NCBI GenBank assembly: GCA_023957125.1
Contig: JAMLHL010000023.1
Coordinates: 1 to 64,000, forward strand
Source of the DNA: Chitinophagaceae bacterium
Lineage (GTDB): Bacteria; Bacteroidota; Bacteroidia; Chitinophagales; Chitinophagaceae
Length of the DNA stretch: 64,000 bases
Direction of reading: 5' to 3'
This document shows positions 55,311 through 63,321 of the stretch, piece after piece; position 1 is the first letter of the stretch; every line of letters starts with the position of its first letter. The notes below the pieces were generated by a model. The model was not told the DNA's origin. It saw only the letters and a program-made list of their open reading frames with translations, and did no database searches. The translations under genes were made by a program, and so were the position numbers.

Positions 55311-55601
55311 TTAATTATTTTTCCTATTCTTTGAAACTGTTTTTAAAACCTCATCGGCCATTGGCTCTCCCTCAATAAGATTTGAAACTTGGTCTGCCAA
55401 CCACAGTGTAAGTAGTTCCTCTTTATTGGTCTCGAGCACTTCAGCTAATATGGCTATTTGCTCTTTTTTAATCTGTCGGATACCTTTTTCAATCTTACTA
55501 AGCTGAGCTGTATCCATGTCTAATGAAGGAGCTACCTGTCGTAAAAATAATTCTTGCTTTTCCCTCAATTGTCTTATCCGTTCACCAAATTGATTTGCCA
55601 T
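55311..55601 (-). CDS. XRE-family regulator of the island operon
   Basis: A 96-residue helix-turn-helix protein: FGERIRQLREKQELFLRQVAPSLDMDTAQLSKIEKGIRQIKKEQIAILAEVL. It is the first gene of the minus-strand operon and abuts the helicase (stop at 55311, helicase start at 55310). Size and place match controller proteins of restriction-modification operons, which delay or limit nuclease synthesis. A palindromic operator lies 59-75 bases upstream of its start. The C-terminal ~30 residues are acidic then basic, without a known domain. Confidence 0.92.
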   Translation of the reverse strand: MANQFGERIRQLREKQELFLRQVAPSLDMDTAQLSKIEKGIRQIKKEQIAILAEVLETNKEELLTLWLADQVSNLIEGEPMADEVLKTVSKNRKNN

Positions 55602-55659
55602 CTGAATGCTGCTTTAATTGGATTTGCCTTTGTTTAGTTTTCACTATTTGCTATTAGAC

Positions 55660-55676
55660 TTGTCAAATAATGACAA
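55660..55676. promoter_or_regulatory. candidate operator of the XRE regulator, overlapping a -7 element
   Basis: TTGTCA-AATAA-TGACAA is a perfect 6+6 inverted repeat. Read on the minus strand, the Bacteroidota -7 consensus (TAnnTTTG) appears as TATATTTG at 55681-55674 and overlaps one half-site, so binding would block transcription of the operon. No -33 TTTG is obvious. Confidence 0.65.
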
Positions 55677-55839
55677 ATATAATGAATAGTTTTATCATTA
55701 CTACCTATCATTATGCAACCATTTAAAAGAAAAAGTAGAAAAAGAATACAAAACCGATATATACAAAAAGCTATAATCCCTTCGGCCTTTTTTCATTCGT
55801 TTGACAAACTGTGTTTGTTTAATAACTATATCCATTTAA

Positions 55840-56157
55840 AATTCACAAAAAAGAGGAAGATATGTTTACAAGAACGCTCCGTTCGGGTACAGGAAACAGG
55901 GGGAACGCAAGGAACGGCGGTTGGTAATCGAAGAAACCGAAGCGTTCAGCATATTGGAAGATAATCTAAACCTATTGACCGATATGCGCCACGTATATAC
56001 CGTGTCTGATACCTTGCAAAAGAGGGAATTTGTGAACAGGGTGTTCGACAACAATCTGTACTATGAAAACGGCATTTATCGAACACCCACCATGCTCGGT
56101 ATCCTATCGCATAACCATTTGAAAATGAAAAAAAAAGGATTGCTGATATACCAAAAA
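55840..56157 (+). pseudogene. serine recombinase remnant with internal deletion
   Basis: One continuous frame without a catalytic domain. RGRYVYKNAPFGYRKQGERKERRLVIEETEA looks like the start of the Recombinase domain (PF07508 type) of large serine recombinases. It is joined directly to a C-terminal tail, LLTDMRHVYTVSDTLQKREFVNRVFDNNLYYENGIYRTPTMLGIL, of the same family. The N-terminal resolvase domain with its catalytic Ser and ~150-200 residues in the middle are missing. The frame has no stop until it has run through the terminator and tRNA-Ser, so its natural 3' end is lost. It is probably the former mobility gene of the island. Confidence 0.6.
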
Positions 56158-56185
56158 AAGAGGGGCTTCATCAAGAAGCCCCTCT
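56153..56185 (-). terminator. terminator of tRNA-Ser(CGA)
   Basis: Read on the minus strand: AGAGGGGCTTC (56185-56175), a five-base loop, GAAGCCCCTCT (56169-56159), then a T-tract. An 11-bp perfect stem just beyond the tRNA 3' end. Confidence 0.88.
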
Positions 56186-56204
56186 CAGCGGAGAGACAGG
56201 GATT
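56182..56204. repeat. tRNA-side copy of the island end repeat (candidate att site)
   Basis: Covers the 3' acceptor strand and the outer T-stem of tRNA-Ser(CGA) plus 7 bases of its flank. Identical to 50435-50457. Such 3'-end duplications are the usual footprint of integration at a tRNA gene. Confidence 0.75.
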
Positions 56205-56275
56205 CGAACCCTGGGTACAGTTGCCCGTACAACGGTTTTCGAGACCGTCCCATTCAACCGCTCTGGCATCTCTCC
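56189..56275 (-). tRNA. tRNA-Ser (anticodon CGA)
   Basis: An 87-base cloverleaf on the minus strand. Acceptor GGAGAGA pairs with TCTCTCC, discriminator G. The anticodon stem ACGGT/ACCGT encloses loop CTCGAAA (anticodon CGA). A long variable arm (TGTACGGGCAACTGTACC) is followed by T-arm CAGGG-TTCGAAT-CCCTG. CCA is not encoded. Its 3' end is the island junction, and its sequence is intact. Confidence 0.96.
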
Positions 56276-56394
56276 TTTACAGGAAACCGCAAATGTATTT
56301 ATTAAAACTCAAAATATATCCTTTAGTTTTCTTAGAATAAATAACGTTAATTTAGTTTGATAGAATTATTTCAACCTAAAAACAAATTATTCAA

Positions 56395-56877
56395 ATGGAA
56401 CAGGATATAGAAAAGCGGCTGCGATCGCAGGATTTTATTGATCCTGAAATGATAAAAGCCGCCTTTGATTTCTGGTATTCCGATAACAACCATCTTCGCT
56501 CTCCATTCCCGTTTTATATCCGGAATGACCTGAAGATAGCCGCGACCAATAAATTCCTGGATTGGTCTCAGTCAATATCCGGTAAAACAAAAGAAGAATT
56601 GAACGATGAAATCCTTGCTGAAAGGTTTGAAGAGATCATTTTTGAATTGGCTTTGAATATGGTGATCACGGAAGATGAAAAGCTGACTGTCCGGTATCCA
56701 TTTATGCCGCGCATAGGCGATGTTACAGACGCCAATGATCCCCCGGCCAAACCATTTAAAAGCAGGGTAATAGACAGGCGATATATTAAAAGAGGAGACC
56801 AGGCTTTTCTGAGGGTAAAAATGAAAAGCGATGAATCGCGGGAGGAGTGGGAGACAGAGTTTGAACTGCCGGAATGA
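56395..56877 (+). CDS. conserved-looking hypothetical protein
   Basis: A 160-residue acidic protein I do not recognise. It has no signal peptide or membrane helix, with helix-rich N-terminal half (DFIDPEMIKAAFDFWYSD, KTKEELNDEILAERFEEIIFELALN) and strand-like C-terminal half (DRRYIKRGDQAFLRVKMKSDESREEWETEFELPE). Balanced composition and a clean ATG support a real gene. It lies outside the att repeats, so it belongs to the chromosome rather than the island. Confidence 0.7.
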   Translation: MEQDIEKRLRSQDFIDPEMIKAAFDFWYSDNNHLRSPFPFYIRNDLKIAATNKFLDWSQSISGKTKEELNDEILAERFEEIIFELALNMVITEDEKLTVRYPFMPRIGDVTDANDPPAKPFKSRVIDRRYIKRGDQAFLRVKMKSDESREEWETEFELPE

Positions 56878-56940
56878 CCGGTGAGATATTCCACCCGGCA
56901 TCTATAGCATGCTATTTGAAGGGGACTTGCCGGGTAAAGC

Positions 56941-57576
56941 CTATTCGGCAGTGTTTACTTCGATACTGCTCAGCCAGCGAACGTGGCGGGGACCCGTAAC
57001 CCGGTCGCTTGTGCTGATAAGCACCATTTCCCCCTCCGATGTGATCGGCTGCTTGTTTTCTTCAAAAAGAATGTACACATTGTCCCCGGTTGCACTGTTG
57101 AAGATCTCTTCCCTCGAAAATATGGCCTTGTAATTATCCGTAGCCCGGGCTATGATATAAAAGCTCCGGTTTTTGTGCTGAGCCTGTTGTATTTTAGCCT
57201 TTTGAAGAATATCTTTCAACAACACTCCTTTACAGGTTCGATCCGTTTTGGCAATAGTTCCGTTTTTACACACTACTTTAATATCTTCTAAAGTGGCAAC
57301 AGGCATGGTTTTTAAATCAGCAACGGTTAAAGTAAGTGACTGCTCCACCGCTCCTTTTACTACCACCTGTTTGCTGATATATTGCGCACTGTTGCCCGGT
57401 TCTGCAACGGACGAAGCGCCGGTTCGGCTATTGCTTTTTGATGCTTCAGATGTAGAAGGGGGTTGAGATGCTCCTTCTCTATTAATGGAAGATGGGCTGC
57501 CACCGGGAGTGGTATTGCACGCGCTTATGGCAAATAAAACTAACAATGCCGCTATCCCCGGGTTGATTTGTTTCAT
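56941..57576 (-). CDS. molybdopterin-binding lipoprotein (sulfite oxidase-type domain)
   Basis: A 211-residue lipoprotein from the ATG at 57576 (lipobox ISAC; an ATG two codons upstream is equally possible). After a Ser/Thr-rich linker comes a small oxidoreductase molybdopterin-binding domain: SLTLTVADLKTMPVATLEDIKVVCKNGT (Cys is the probable Mo ligand), TCKGVLLKDILQKA and GEMVLISTSDRVTGPRHVRWLSSIEV. It is much shorter than YedY (MsrP) or sulfite oxidase, so it keeps only the minimal domain. It ends the molybdenum cofactor gene run, which suggests it uses that cofactor in the periplasm. The substrate is unknown. Confidence 0.78.
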   Translation of the reverse strand: MKQINPGIAALLVLFAISACNTTPGGSPSSINREGASQPPSTSEASKSNSRTGASSVAEPGNSAQYISKQVVVKGAVEQSLTLTVADLKTMPVATLEDIKVVCKNGTIAKTDRTCKGVLLKDILQKAKIQQAQHKNRSFYIIARATDNYKAIFSREEIFNSATGDNVYILFEENKQPITSEGEMVLISTSDRVTGPRHVRWLSSIEVNTAE

Positions 57577-57634
57577 ACACATTGTTTGGAAGGTTGATTT
57601 GAATTTTGTTTTAGTGTATTGTTGTTCCGCTTTG

Positions 57635-58060
57635 TTATTCCGGTTTGCCGCCATCCGGTGAATAGTGGACTATGTTTAATAACCGGTCGTTTTGATAAAC
57701 GCCTTCACTCTCTTTTTTTCCATTAGAATGCCAGCGGATAAACGAGCCGTTTAGCTTATCGTCCTTATAATGGCTCTCGCTGAGTTTATTCCCTGAAGAA
57801 TCCCAGATGATCCAGGTTCCAATCCTTTTTCCGTTTTGAAATTCCCCCTGCATTTGTTTCTTGCCATTAGGGTAAAACCAGGTCCACACACCCTGGTCTT
57901 TTCCGTTGACATGCTGGCCGCTTATTTTAGGCTGACCGTTGCTATAACTCCGGTTGCCGGAACCGAATTCGTATTGGACCCAGATATAGCAAAGAATAAG
58001 CCCGTACATAATGAGCCGGAAATGACGGAAGTTTTTTTTCCAATAAGAAGGATCTGCCAT
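57635..58060 (-). CDS. MORN-repeat protein with one membrane anchor
   Basis: A 141-residue protein with a membrane helix (about residues 14-30) followed by three or four MORN_2-type repeats: GNRSYSNGQPKISGQHVNGKDQGVWTWFYPNGKKQMQGEFQNGKRIGTW..., with the repeating (Y/W)xxNGKK pattern. Databases often label such proteins YwqK-family antitoxin, but a toxin-antitoxin role is not supported here. It lies 16 bases after the preceding gene in the run. The function is unknown. Confidence 0.82.
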   Translation of the reverse strand: MADPSYWKKNFRHFRLIMYGLILCYIWVQYEFGSGNRSYSNGQPKISGQHVNGKDQGVWTWFYPNGKKQMQGEFQNGKRIGTWIIWDSSGNKLSESHYKDDKLNGSFIRWHSNGKKESEGVYQNDRLLNIVHYSPDGGKPE

Positions 58061-58076
58061 TGCTGTAGGGATTTAC

Positions 58077-58460
58077 TCAACGGTCGTATATTTTTATGTC
58101 TTTCGATTTATCCATTTCCAACACATAAATTCTCTGCGGATTCAATACATGGATGTCCATACCGAAATTGATGATCTTCCTGTCCTGCAGATTCTTTAAT
58201 TCATTATGGTGCGGATCGTTATAAGAAAAAACAAAAAATTGTTTGTCTCCAAAATGATCCAGCAGTTTTGAAATGATCATGATATCCGTATCTCTGAAAT
58301 CGGTTTGCTTATGTAGTTCGCCATAAGGAAAACCGTATTCCACTTCAAATATTTCGGCTAAACTTTCCTGGGCTTTAAAAAAATCCCGAATGGATTTTAT
58401 CTCCCATATAGACATGTTTTCATACATCAGGTAATTGTCTGTGAAATTGCTTACTATCAT
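58077..58460 (-). CDS. hypothetical protein in the molybdenum cofactor run
   Basis: A 127-residue soluble protein I do not recognise. It has no signal or membrane segment. Visible pieces are an N-terminal FTDNYLMYENMSIWEIKSIRDFFKAQES, a middle DFRDTDIMIISKLLDHFGDKQFFVFSYNDPHHNEL and a strand-like C-terminus. It begins 10 bases after the moaCB stop and ends 16 bases before the MORN gene, so it shares the transcript; any link to the cofactor is inference. Confidence 0.7.
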   Translation of the reverse strand: MIVSNFTDNYLMYENMSIWEIKSIRDFFKAQESLAEIFEVEYGFPYGELHKQTDFRDTDIMIISKLLDHFGDKQFFVFSYNDPHHNELKNLQDRKIINFGMDIHVLNPQRIYVLEMDKSKDIKIYDR

Positions 58461-58470
58461 ATCTGTGTTT

Positions 58471-59382
58471 TTAATCGTGTCTGTTGCCGCCTGTTATTTT
58501 AAAAACGTGAAGAATAGACGGGAATAAGGCCTGCATGGATTCCTTCGCGCCTTTGGTGGAACCGGGGAGCGCCAATATCAGCGTGTTTCCCCTCATCCCG
58601 GCAAGACCTCTCGAAAGCATCGAATAAGGCGTTCGTTCCTGCCCGTAGTTTCTGGCAGCTTCCATTACGCCCGGCATTTCCCTGTCTATTAAATGCCGGA
58701 TGGCTTCGGGTGTAATATCTCTGGGGGAAACGCCTGTGCCCCCGGTGAGGATAACCATATCGTTCCCGGCATCGCACAGGGAGATCACCTTTTCCTGTAT
58801 CCGTTCTTTTTCATCCGGAATGATGGAATAGTCAGACACGGCTACCTGGCAAAGGTTCAACTTTTCAATAATGGCTTTCCCCGCTTTATCTTCTTTCCTG
58901 CCGGAAGAAATGCTGTCCGAACAGACAATAACGGCTGCTTTAAGTTCTCTGTTGATCCGGTCTGTGAAGTCAGATTTCCCACCCTTCTTTTTTACTAATT
59001 TCACCGTTTTTATTTCAAGTTCTTTATCAATGGGTTTCAGCATATCATACATGGTGAGCGCCGTTATCATGGCCCCGTGCATGGCTTCTACCTCCACCCC
59101 GGTTTTATAGATGGTGTGCACTTCGGCAGTGATATGGATTTGCAGTCCTTCAATTTCGGAATGAATGGAAGCATATTCGACAGGGAGGGGGTGGCAATCG
59201 GGAATGGCATTACTGGTGTTTTTGATGGCCAGCAGGCCGGCTGCACGTGAAAACTCAAATACATCGCCTTTAGGAACGGTTTTATTTTTAACAGCATCAA
59301 TCGTTTCCTGCCTGCCGGCAGAAAGCGTGGCTTGGGCTACGGCTATGCGGAGTGTATAATTTTTATAGGTAATATCAACCAT
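58471..59382 (-). CDS. bifunctional molybdenum cofactor protein MoaC/MoaB
   Basis: A 303-residue fusion from the ATG at 59382 (MVDITYKNYTLRIAVAQA). The N-terminal ~155 residues are MoaC, which makes cyclic pyranopterin monophosphate with MoaA: IPDCHPLPV and GVEVEAMHGAMITALTMYDMLKPID hold its active-site residues. The C-terminal part is MoaB/MogA-like and adenylylates molybdopterin: VCSDSISSGRKEDKAG, ILTGGTGVSPRDITPEA, and GLAGMRGNTLILALPGSTKGAKES. The fusion is a known arrangement in Bacteroidota. The start is 17 bases after the SDR gene stop. No moaA gene is in the window. Confidence 0.95.
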   Translation of the reverse strand: MVDITYKNYTLRIAVAQATLSAGRQETIDAVKNKTVPKGDVFEFSRAAGLLAIKNTSNAIPDCHPLPVEYASIHSEIEGLQIHITAEVHTIYKTGVEVEAMHGAMITALTMYDMLKPIDKELEIKTVKLVKKKGGKSDFTDRINRELKAAVIVCSDSISSGRKEDKAGKAIIEKLNLCQVAVSDYSIIPDEKERIQEKVISLCDAGNDMVILTGGTGVSPRDITPEAIRHLIDREMPGVMEAARNYGQERTPYSMLSRGLAGMRGNTLILALPGSTKGAKESMQALFPSILHVFKITGGNRHD

Positions 59383-59398
59383 AAACGAGCATTTAATG

Positions 59399-60847
59399 TC
59401 ATTTTTTCCCGGCAATTTGCCGTATCATTTTTCTGAAAATAAAAAAGTGGAAAGGGAGCATGGCATACCAGTAATTTCTTCCTGCTATCCCGTGCGGGCG
59501 AAAAGTGGCTTCCTGTTTGAGAATACAACGTTGACTATTCCGGATGATGGAAAATTCCAGCCACGCTTCTCCGGGTAGTTTCATTTCAGCGAACAGGAGC
59601 AGGCGGTGATCTTTTCGGTCTGCCAGAAGCACCCGCCAGAAATCAACCGATTCCCCGGTTTGTAAATCGTGGGCGCTTCTTCTTCCCCTGGACAATCCCA
59701 CTCCTCCAACCGCTTTATCAATAATGCCGCGCATGTGCCAGAGCAGATCTGCACTGTACCACCCGTTTTCTCCCCCGATGCTGAAGATGCGACCGGATAC
59801 TTCCTCGATTTTACTTTCGTCTATTTCCATCCACTTCCGGTCTTTGAAACAACCGTGCCTTGGCACCTGCACATAATCGTTGAGATCAAGCTCCACCAGG
59901 CTGCTCGACTGGGCGTCTTTCCAGCTGGATATTACCATGTTTTCACTGATAGCGGTAAAAGCAAGTTGTATCGCCTCACGGTAGGGGATCATGCGCTGGG
60001 GCATGATGTCCCGCACGGAGAAATCCTTAACCACCACGTCGTTTTTCATGCTTTCCACCAGCTTCCAGGCAATGGTTAGATTGGCGGAGGTGATGAGATT
60101 GATCCAATAGGCAGAAAGTTTCTTTAATGGCACCGGAAAAGTATAGATCCATCTTCGGTACCCCCGTTCTTCGGCAAACTCCAGCAACATTTGTTTATAC
60201 GTAAGCACCTCCGGCCCGCCGATTTCAAAAATCCGGTTGAAAGTTTTTTCGTTCAGTAAACATTCTTTAAGATAAAAGATAACATTGCGGATGCAAATGG
60301 GCTGGCACTTTGTATTCAGCCATTCCGGAGCGACCATTACCGGCAATTTTTCAACGAGATCCCGGATGATTTCAAATGAAGCGCTGCCGGAGCCCACCAC
60401 TATACCGGCTTCAAAAATAGTATAGGGAATCCCGGATTGCACCAGGATGTCCCGCACATATTTCCGTCCTTGCAGATGAGGTGATAACGCATCTACATTG
60501 CTGATCCCTCCCAGGTAAACAGTCTGTTTTACCTTAGTGAGATGAGCTATATTCACGAAACAACTGGCACAGGTTTTTTCAAACTGGAAAAAACTTTTCC
60601 GGGTGTCGGCAAGAGAATGGATAAAGTAATAGGCTGCGTCAAATTCTTTTCCCGAAAAAGTTTTTCCGGCCTCTTCGGGTTTTAAAAAATCAAATTCGAG
60701 TACCTGTATTTTTTTCAATAATTTTTCCGAGGGCTGGAAGCGGTTACGGTCGCGTACCACGCAGGTTACATCGTGACCTTCTTCCACCAACAGCGGAAGC
60801 AAACGCATTGCGATATAACCATTGGCCCCGGTTAGTAAAATCTTCAT
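59399..60847 (-). CDS. SDR-family NAD(P)-binding protein with DUF2867 domain
   Basis: A 482-residue protein with an extended short-chain dehydrogenase/NmrA-like N-terminal domain (MKILLTGANGYIAMRLLPLLVEEGHDVTCVVRD, dinucleotide-binding GxxGxxA) and a C-terminal DUF2867 domain (GGVGLSRGRRSAHDLQTGESVDFWRVLLADRKDHRLLLFAEMKLPGEAWLEF). Such proteins are often annotated as epimerases or NAD-dependent oxidoreductases; substrates are unknown. It lies between moaE (2 bases) and moaCB (16 bases) in the cofactor run, which is unusual and unexplained. Confidence 0.85.
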   Translation of the reverse strand: MKILLTGANGYIAMRLLPLLVEEGHDVTCVVRDRNRFQPSEKLLKKIQVLEFDFLKPEEAGKTFSGKEFDAAYYFIHSLADTRKSFFQFEKTCASCFVNIAHLTKVKQTVYLGGISNVDALSPHLQGRKYVRDILVQSGIPYTIFEAGIVVGSGSASFEIIRDLVEKLPVMVAPEWLNTKCQPICIRNVIFYLKECLLNEKTFNRIFEIGGPEVLTYKQMLLEFAEERGYRRWIYTFPVPLKKLSAYWINLITSANLTIAWKLVESMKNDVVVKDFSVRDIMPQRMIPYREAIQLAFTAISENMVISSWKDAQSSSLVELDLNDYVQVPRHGCFKDRKWMEIDESKIEEVSGRIFSIGGENGWYSADLLWHMRGIIDKAVGGVGLSRGRRSAHDLQTGESVDFWRVLLADRKDHRLLLFAEMKLPGEAWLEFSIIRNSQRCILKQEATFRPHGIAGRNYWYAMLPFHFFIFRKMIRQIAGKK

Positions 60848-60849
60848 TG

Positions 60850-61293
60850 TTACAATTTATTCTCTTTCCATTTAAAATCGCCGCCATCAATGATTTCCCT
60901 GCCCCAGACCGGCAGCTCTTTTTTGATTTTTTCTACCACTTCTGCGCAGGCGTCTATTGCGGTTTTCCGGTGCTTAGACGAGGTGAAAACAAAAAGACAT
61001 ATCTCTCCTGTCTTTACGACTCCCAGGCTGTGATAAATATGCATACAGGTGAGCGGATATTTTGCAAAAATTTCTTCCCTAATCTCATGCGCTTTTTCCA
61101 ATGCCATTTCTTTGTAGGCAGTATATTCGATGGCGGTTACCTTTCCGGTTTCCATTTCATCAGCACGTACCTGTCCCAAAAAAATGCTATGCCCCCCGAT
61201 CCCGGTTTTGGTACCGTGTTCGCTGATGCTGTTGGCTATTTTTTGCGTACTGATGGCGCCATCAATAAAAATATTTTTATAGGTAGAACTCAT
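60850..61293 (-). CDS. moaE: molybdopterin synthase catalytic subunit MoaE
   Basis: A 147-residue large subunit of molybdopterin synthase, which adds dithiolene sulfur to precursor Z with thiocarboxylated MoaD. EIEYTAYKEMALEKAHEI-like text (AIEYTAYKEMALEKA), HSLGVVKTGEICLFVF, SKHRKTAIDACAEVVEKIKKELPVWGRE with the catalytic Lys and Arg-type residues, and the C-terminal FKWKENK are as expected. The stop lies 2 bases before the SDR start. The small subunit MoaD lies two genes upstream. Confidence 0.95.
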   Translation of the reverse strand: MSSTYKNIFIDGAISTQKIANSISEHGTKTGIGGHSIFLGQVRADEMETGKVTAIEYTAYKEMALEKAHEIREEIFAKYPLTCMHIYHSLGVVKTGEICLFVFTSSKHRKTAIDACAEVVEKIKKELPVWGREIIDGGDFKWKENKL

Positions 61294-61362
61294 CGGTATG
61301 TTTTTAATATTTTCATTCTTCTGTTCTGTATTGCTCTTGTATTGGTTTTATAACGGCTAAAA

Positions 61363-62481
61363 TCAAACGGGGGTTTCAACAGATAATGCCCGCACCGGGG
61401 AGTGCGGATCCGTTATCCCTCCTTTAATAGAATAGATATTCTTTCCCGGAAAAATCTTTTTCAGCGTTTTGGCTGCTTTTACACTTCTGACTCCGGCCTG
61501 GCAGAAGATCAACAGGTTTTGTTTTTCAACGGCTTTATATACTTCCTCCGGAAAAAGAGATAAGGGTAGATGCAACAAAGGCAAATTCTCCGCTCTGGGA
61601 AGTTCATTCCATTCTCTTACGTCAATAAAGATCGTTTCTTCGGGATTTTCACTGAAAAGGGCATAGGCCTGGTTCCAGTCTATAGTCCGTACGGAAGAGC
61701 AGGTAAGTGAATAATCAAAATTCCGGAATGCGGTTGGGGTCAGGGGCATGTATTGAAAAATATCCGGATTTTGTGTCAGTTCCATTTCATAAAACTGTGG
61801 CCGCAGCAGGTTGTAAAACAGGATCTTCCCGGATAATACAGTACCGGTTTCTGAAAGGTATTTGATGGCTTCGGTGGCCTGAAGCGTCCCGATAATTCCA
61901 GGCAATACGCCTAAAACCCCCGTTTCATCGCAGTTGGGGATTTGAGAAGATTCCGGCGGTACGGCAAACAGATCGCGATAATTGAAACGTTCTCCACGTT
62001 CGTTACTGAGGTTAAAAAAACTTACCTGCCCTTCATAGGCAAAGATACCTCCGTAAACCAGTGGCTTGTTCAATAATACACAGGCGTCACTGATCATATA
62101 CCGCGCAGAGAAATTGTCGGTGCAATCGAGAATAACATCGTATTTGGAAAGAAGCCCGAGACTGTTCTCCGTGTTGAGATAATCGGGAAAAATTTCTATT
62201 TCAATATCACTGTATTTTTCTCTTAATACCGAACCGGCAACCGCCGCTTTCTTTTTTCCTTCGTCTTTTTCGCCATAGAGTACCTGGCGATTAAGGTTGG
62301 AGATGCTGATCGTGTCGCCGTCTGCAATACCAATTTTTCCAACGCCTGCCGCCGCCAGGTAAATCAGCGCGGGGCAGCCTAAACCGCCTGCTCCTATCAC
62401 CAAGGCTGAAGACCGGCTCAATTTATATTGGCCTTCTGTACCAAAACCCTGCAGGTTGATCTGTCGTTCAAAGCGATGCAT
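61363..62481 (-). CDS. MoeB-like adenylyltransferase with C-terminal rhodanese domain
   Basis: A 372-residue ThiF/HesA/MoeB protein that activates the C-terminus of MoaD by adenylation. RQINLQGFGTEGQYKLSRSSALVIGAGGLGCPAL has the nucleotide loop, the middle has YGEKDEGKKKAAVAGS, and the later NCDETGVLGVLPGIIGTLQATEAIK has the usual Cys. The rhodanese domain at the C-terminus has the persulfide Cys loop IFCQAGVRS. I see no CxxC zinc pair such as in E. coli MoeB. The fused rhodanese probably supplies sulfur for MoaD thiocarboxylation. Confidence 0.92.
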   Translation of the reverse strand: MHRFERQINLQGFGTEGQYKLSRSSALVIGAGGLGCPALIYLAAAGVGKIGIADGDTISISNLNRQVLYGEKDEGKKKAAVAGSVLREKYSDIEIEIFPDYLNTENSLGLLSKYDVILDCTDNFSARYMISDACVLLNKPLVYGGIFAYEGQVSFFNLSNERGERFNYRDLFAVPPESSQIPNCDETGVLGVLPGIIGTLQATEAIKYLSETGTVLSGKILFYNLLRPQFYEMELTQNPDIFQYMPLTPTAFRNFDYSLTCSSVRTIDWNQAYALFSENPEETIFIDVREWNELPRAENLPLLHLPLSLFPEEVYKAVEKQNLLIFCQAGVRSVKAAKTLKKIFPGKNIYSIKGGITDPHSPVRALSVETPV

Positions 62482-62491
62482 AACACAAATT

Positions 62492-62746
62492 TTATCCTCC
62501 TGAAAACGGCGGTAACAAGGCTACTTCTGCGCCGTCAGGAAGGAGTGTTTCTGAATGTATGATTTTCTTATTTACGGCAATGGAGAGCTTCAGTCCTTTC
62601 AGTTCCGGATAGTGTTCCTCCAGCCAGGTTTTGAGCAGCGTAGAATTAGGTATATTCTCTACCGAAATACCGGGGCACTTCATCTTTTCAGCGGCTATAC
62701 CAAAAGCCAATATCCTGATATGATTTTTTACCGGATTGTTTGCCAT
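62492..62746 (-). CDS. moaD: molybdopterin synthase sulfur carrier subunit MoaD
   Basis: An 84-residue ubiquitin-like carrier ending in the required Gly-Gly (PPFSGG), whose C-terminus becomes a thiocarboxylate. The beta-grasp core (IRILAFGIAAEKM, LKLSIAVNKKII, LPDGAEVALLPPFSGG) is complete. It overlaps the end of mobA by 19 bases and lies 10 bases before moeB, in keeping with an operon. Confidence 0.93.
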   Translation of the reverse strand: MANNPVKNHIRILAFGIAAEKMKCPGISVENIPNSTLLKTWLEEHYPELKGLKLSIAVNKKIIHSETLLPDGAEVALLPPFSGG

Positions 62747-63312
62747 CTCAACAGATCTTTTGGTTCATTAAAGTTAATAAAACCCTCAGGGAAAGTCAAG
62801 GCCAGATCGTCTGTTTCCACTTTCCTGTGTGGTGATTCAAGGATCAGCGATTTCATTTTCAGCCGATCGTTTCGGATACATTCATCCACCTTGTTTTTCA
62901 GCGATACCGGGTATATGGCCTGAAGCGGATGAATAGAATTGCCGAAATGGGTTACGGTAATTATGTTTTCTTCTGCACTCGCCAACAGGCGGGTGATTAC
63001 TGTTTCAGGCAAAAAAGGATGGTCGCACCCCAGCAATAAAATGAAGCTCCGTTCGGCGTAGTGGATTGCTGTAAACAGGGCGCCCATCGGTCCTTTACCG
63101 GGGATCAGATCGCCTGTCACTTTAAACCCCGTTTTATGATAGGCCTGATCATTGGCTATGACTGTGAAAGGATAATGATTTCTTTCCAGCATTTCCGCCA
63201 GGTGCAGGATCATAGGTTTCCCGGCAATTTTCATCAACCCCTTATCCTGCCCCATCCGTGAGCTTTTTCCTCCGGCGGTAATAAAGACGTCTATATCGTT
63301 AACAGAGATCAT
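62728..63312 (-). CDS. mobA: molybdenum cofactor guanylyltransferase-like NTP transferase
   Basis: A 194-residue MobA-type nucleotidyltransferase, which joins GMP to molybdopterin to make the guanine-dinucleotide cofactor. VFITAGGKSSRMGQDKGLMKIAGKPMILH is the GTP-binding signature, then GDLIPGKGPMGALFTAIHYAE and LLLGCDHPFLPETVI with the metal-binding Asp. The length is normal. The presence of MobA suggests a bis-MGD enzyme, although MobA-like and CTP-using MocA-like proteins look alike and I cannot separate them without a search. It overlaps moaD and follows moeA by 9 bases. Confidence 0.88.
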   Translation of the reverse strand: MISVNDIDVFITAGGKSSRMGQDKGLMKIAGKPMILHLAEMLERNHYPFTVIANDQAYHKTGFKVTGDLIPGKGPMGALFTAIHYAERSFILLLGCDHPFLPETVITRLLASAEENIITVTHFGNSIHPLQAIYPVSLKNKVDECIRNDRLKMKSLILESPHRKVETDDLALTFPEGFINFNEPKDLLRWQTIR

Positions 63313-63321
63313 TATAATATG

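Noticed and set aside
55713..55964. An 83-codon plus-strand gene upstream of the recombinase remnant
   Set aside because: It is in a different frame from the recombinase remnant, lies over the promoter side of the XRE gene and resembles nothing known.
57635..58060. Toxin-antitoxin module (YwqK-type antitoxin label)
   Set aside because: The protein is a MORN-repeat membrane protein and no toxin-like partner is next to it.
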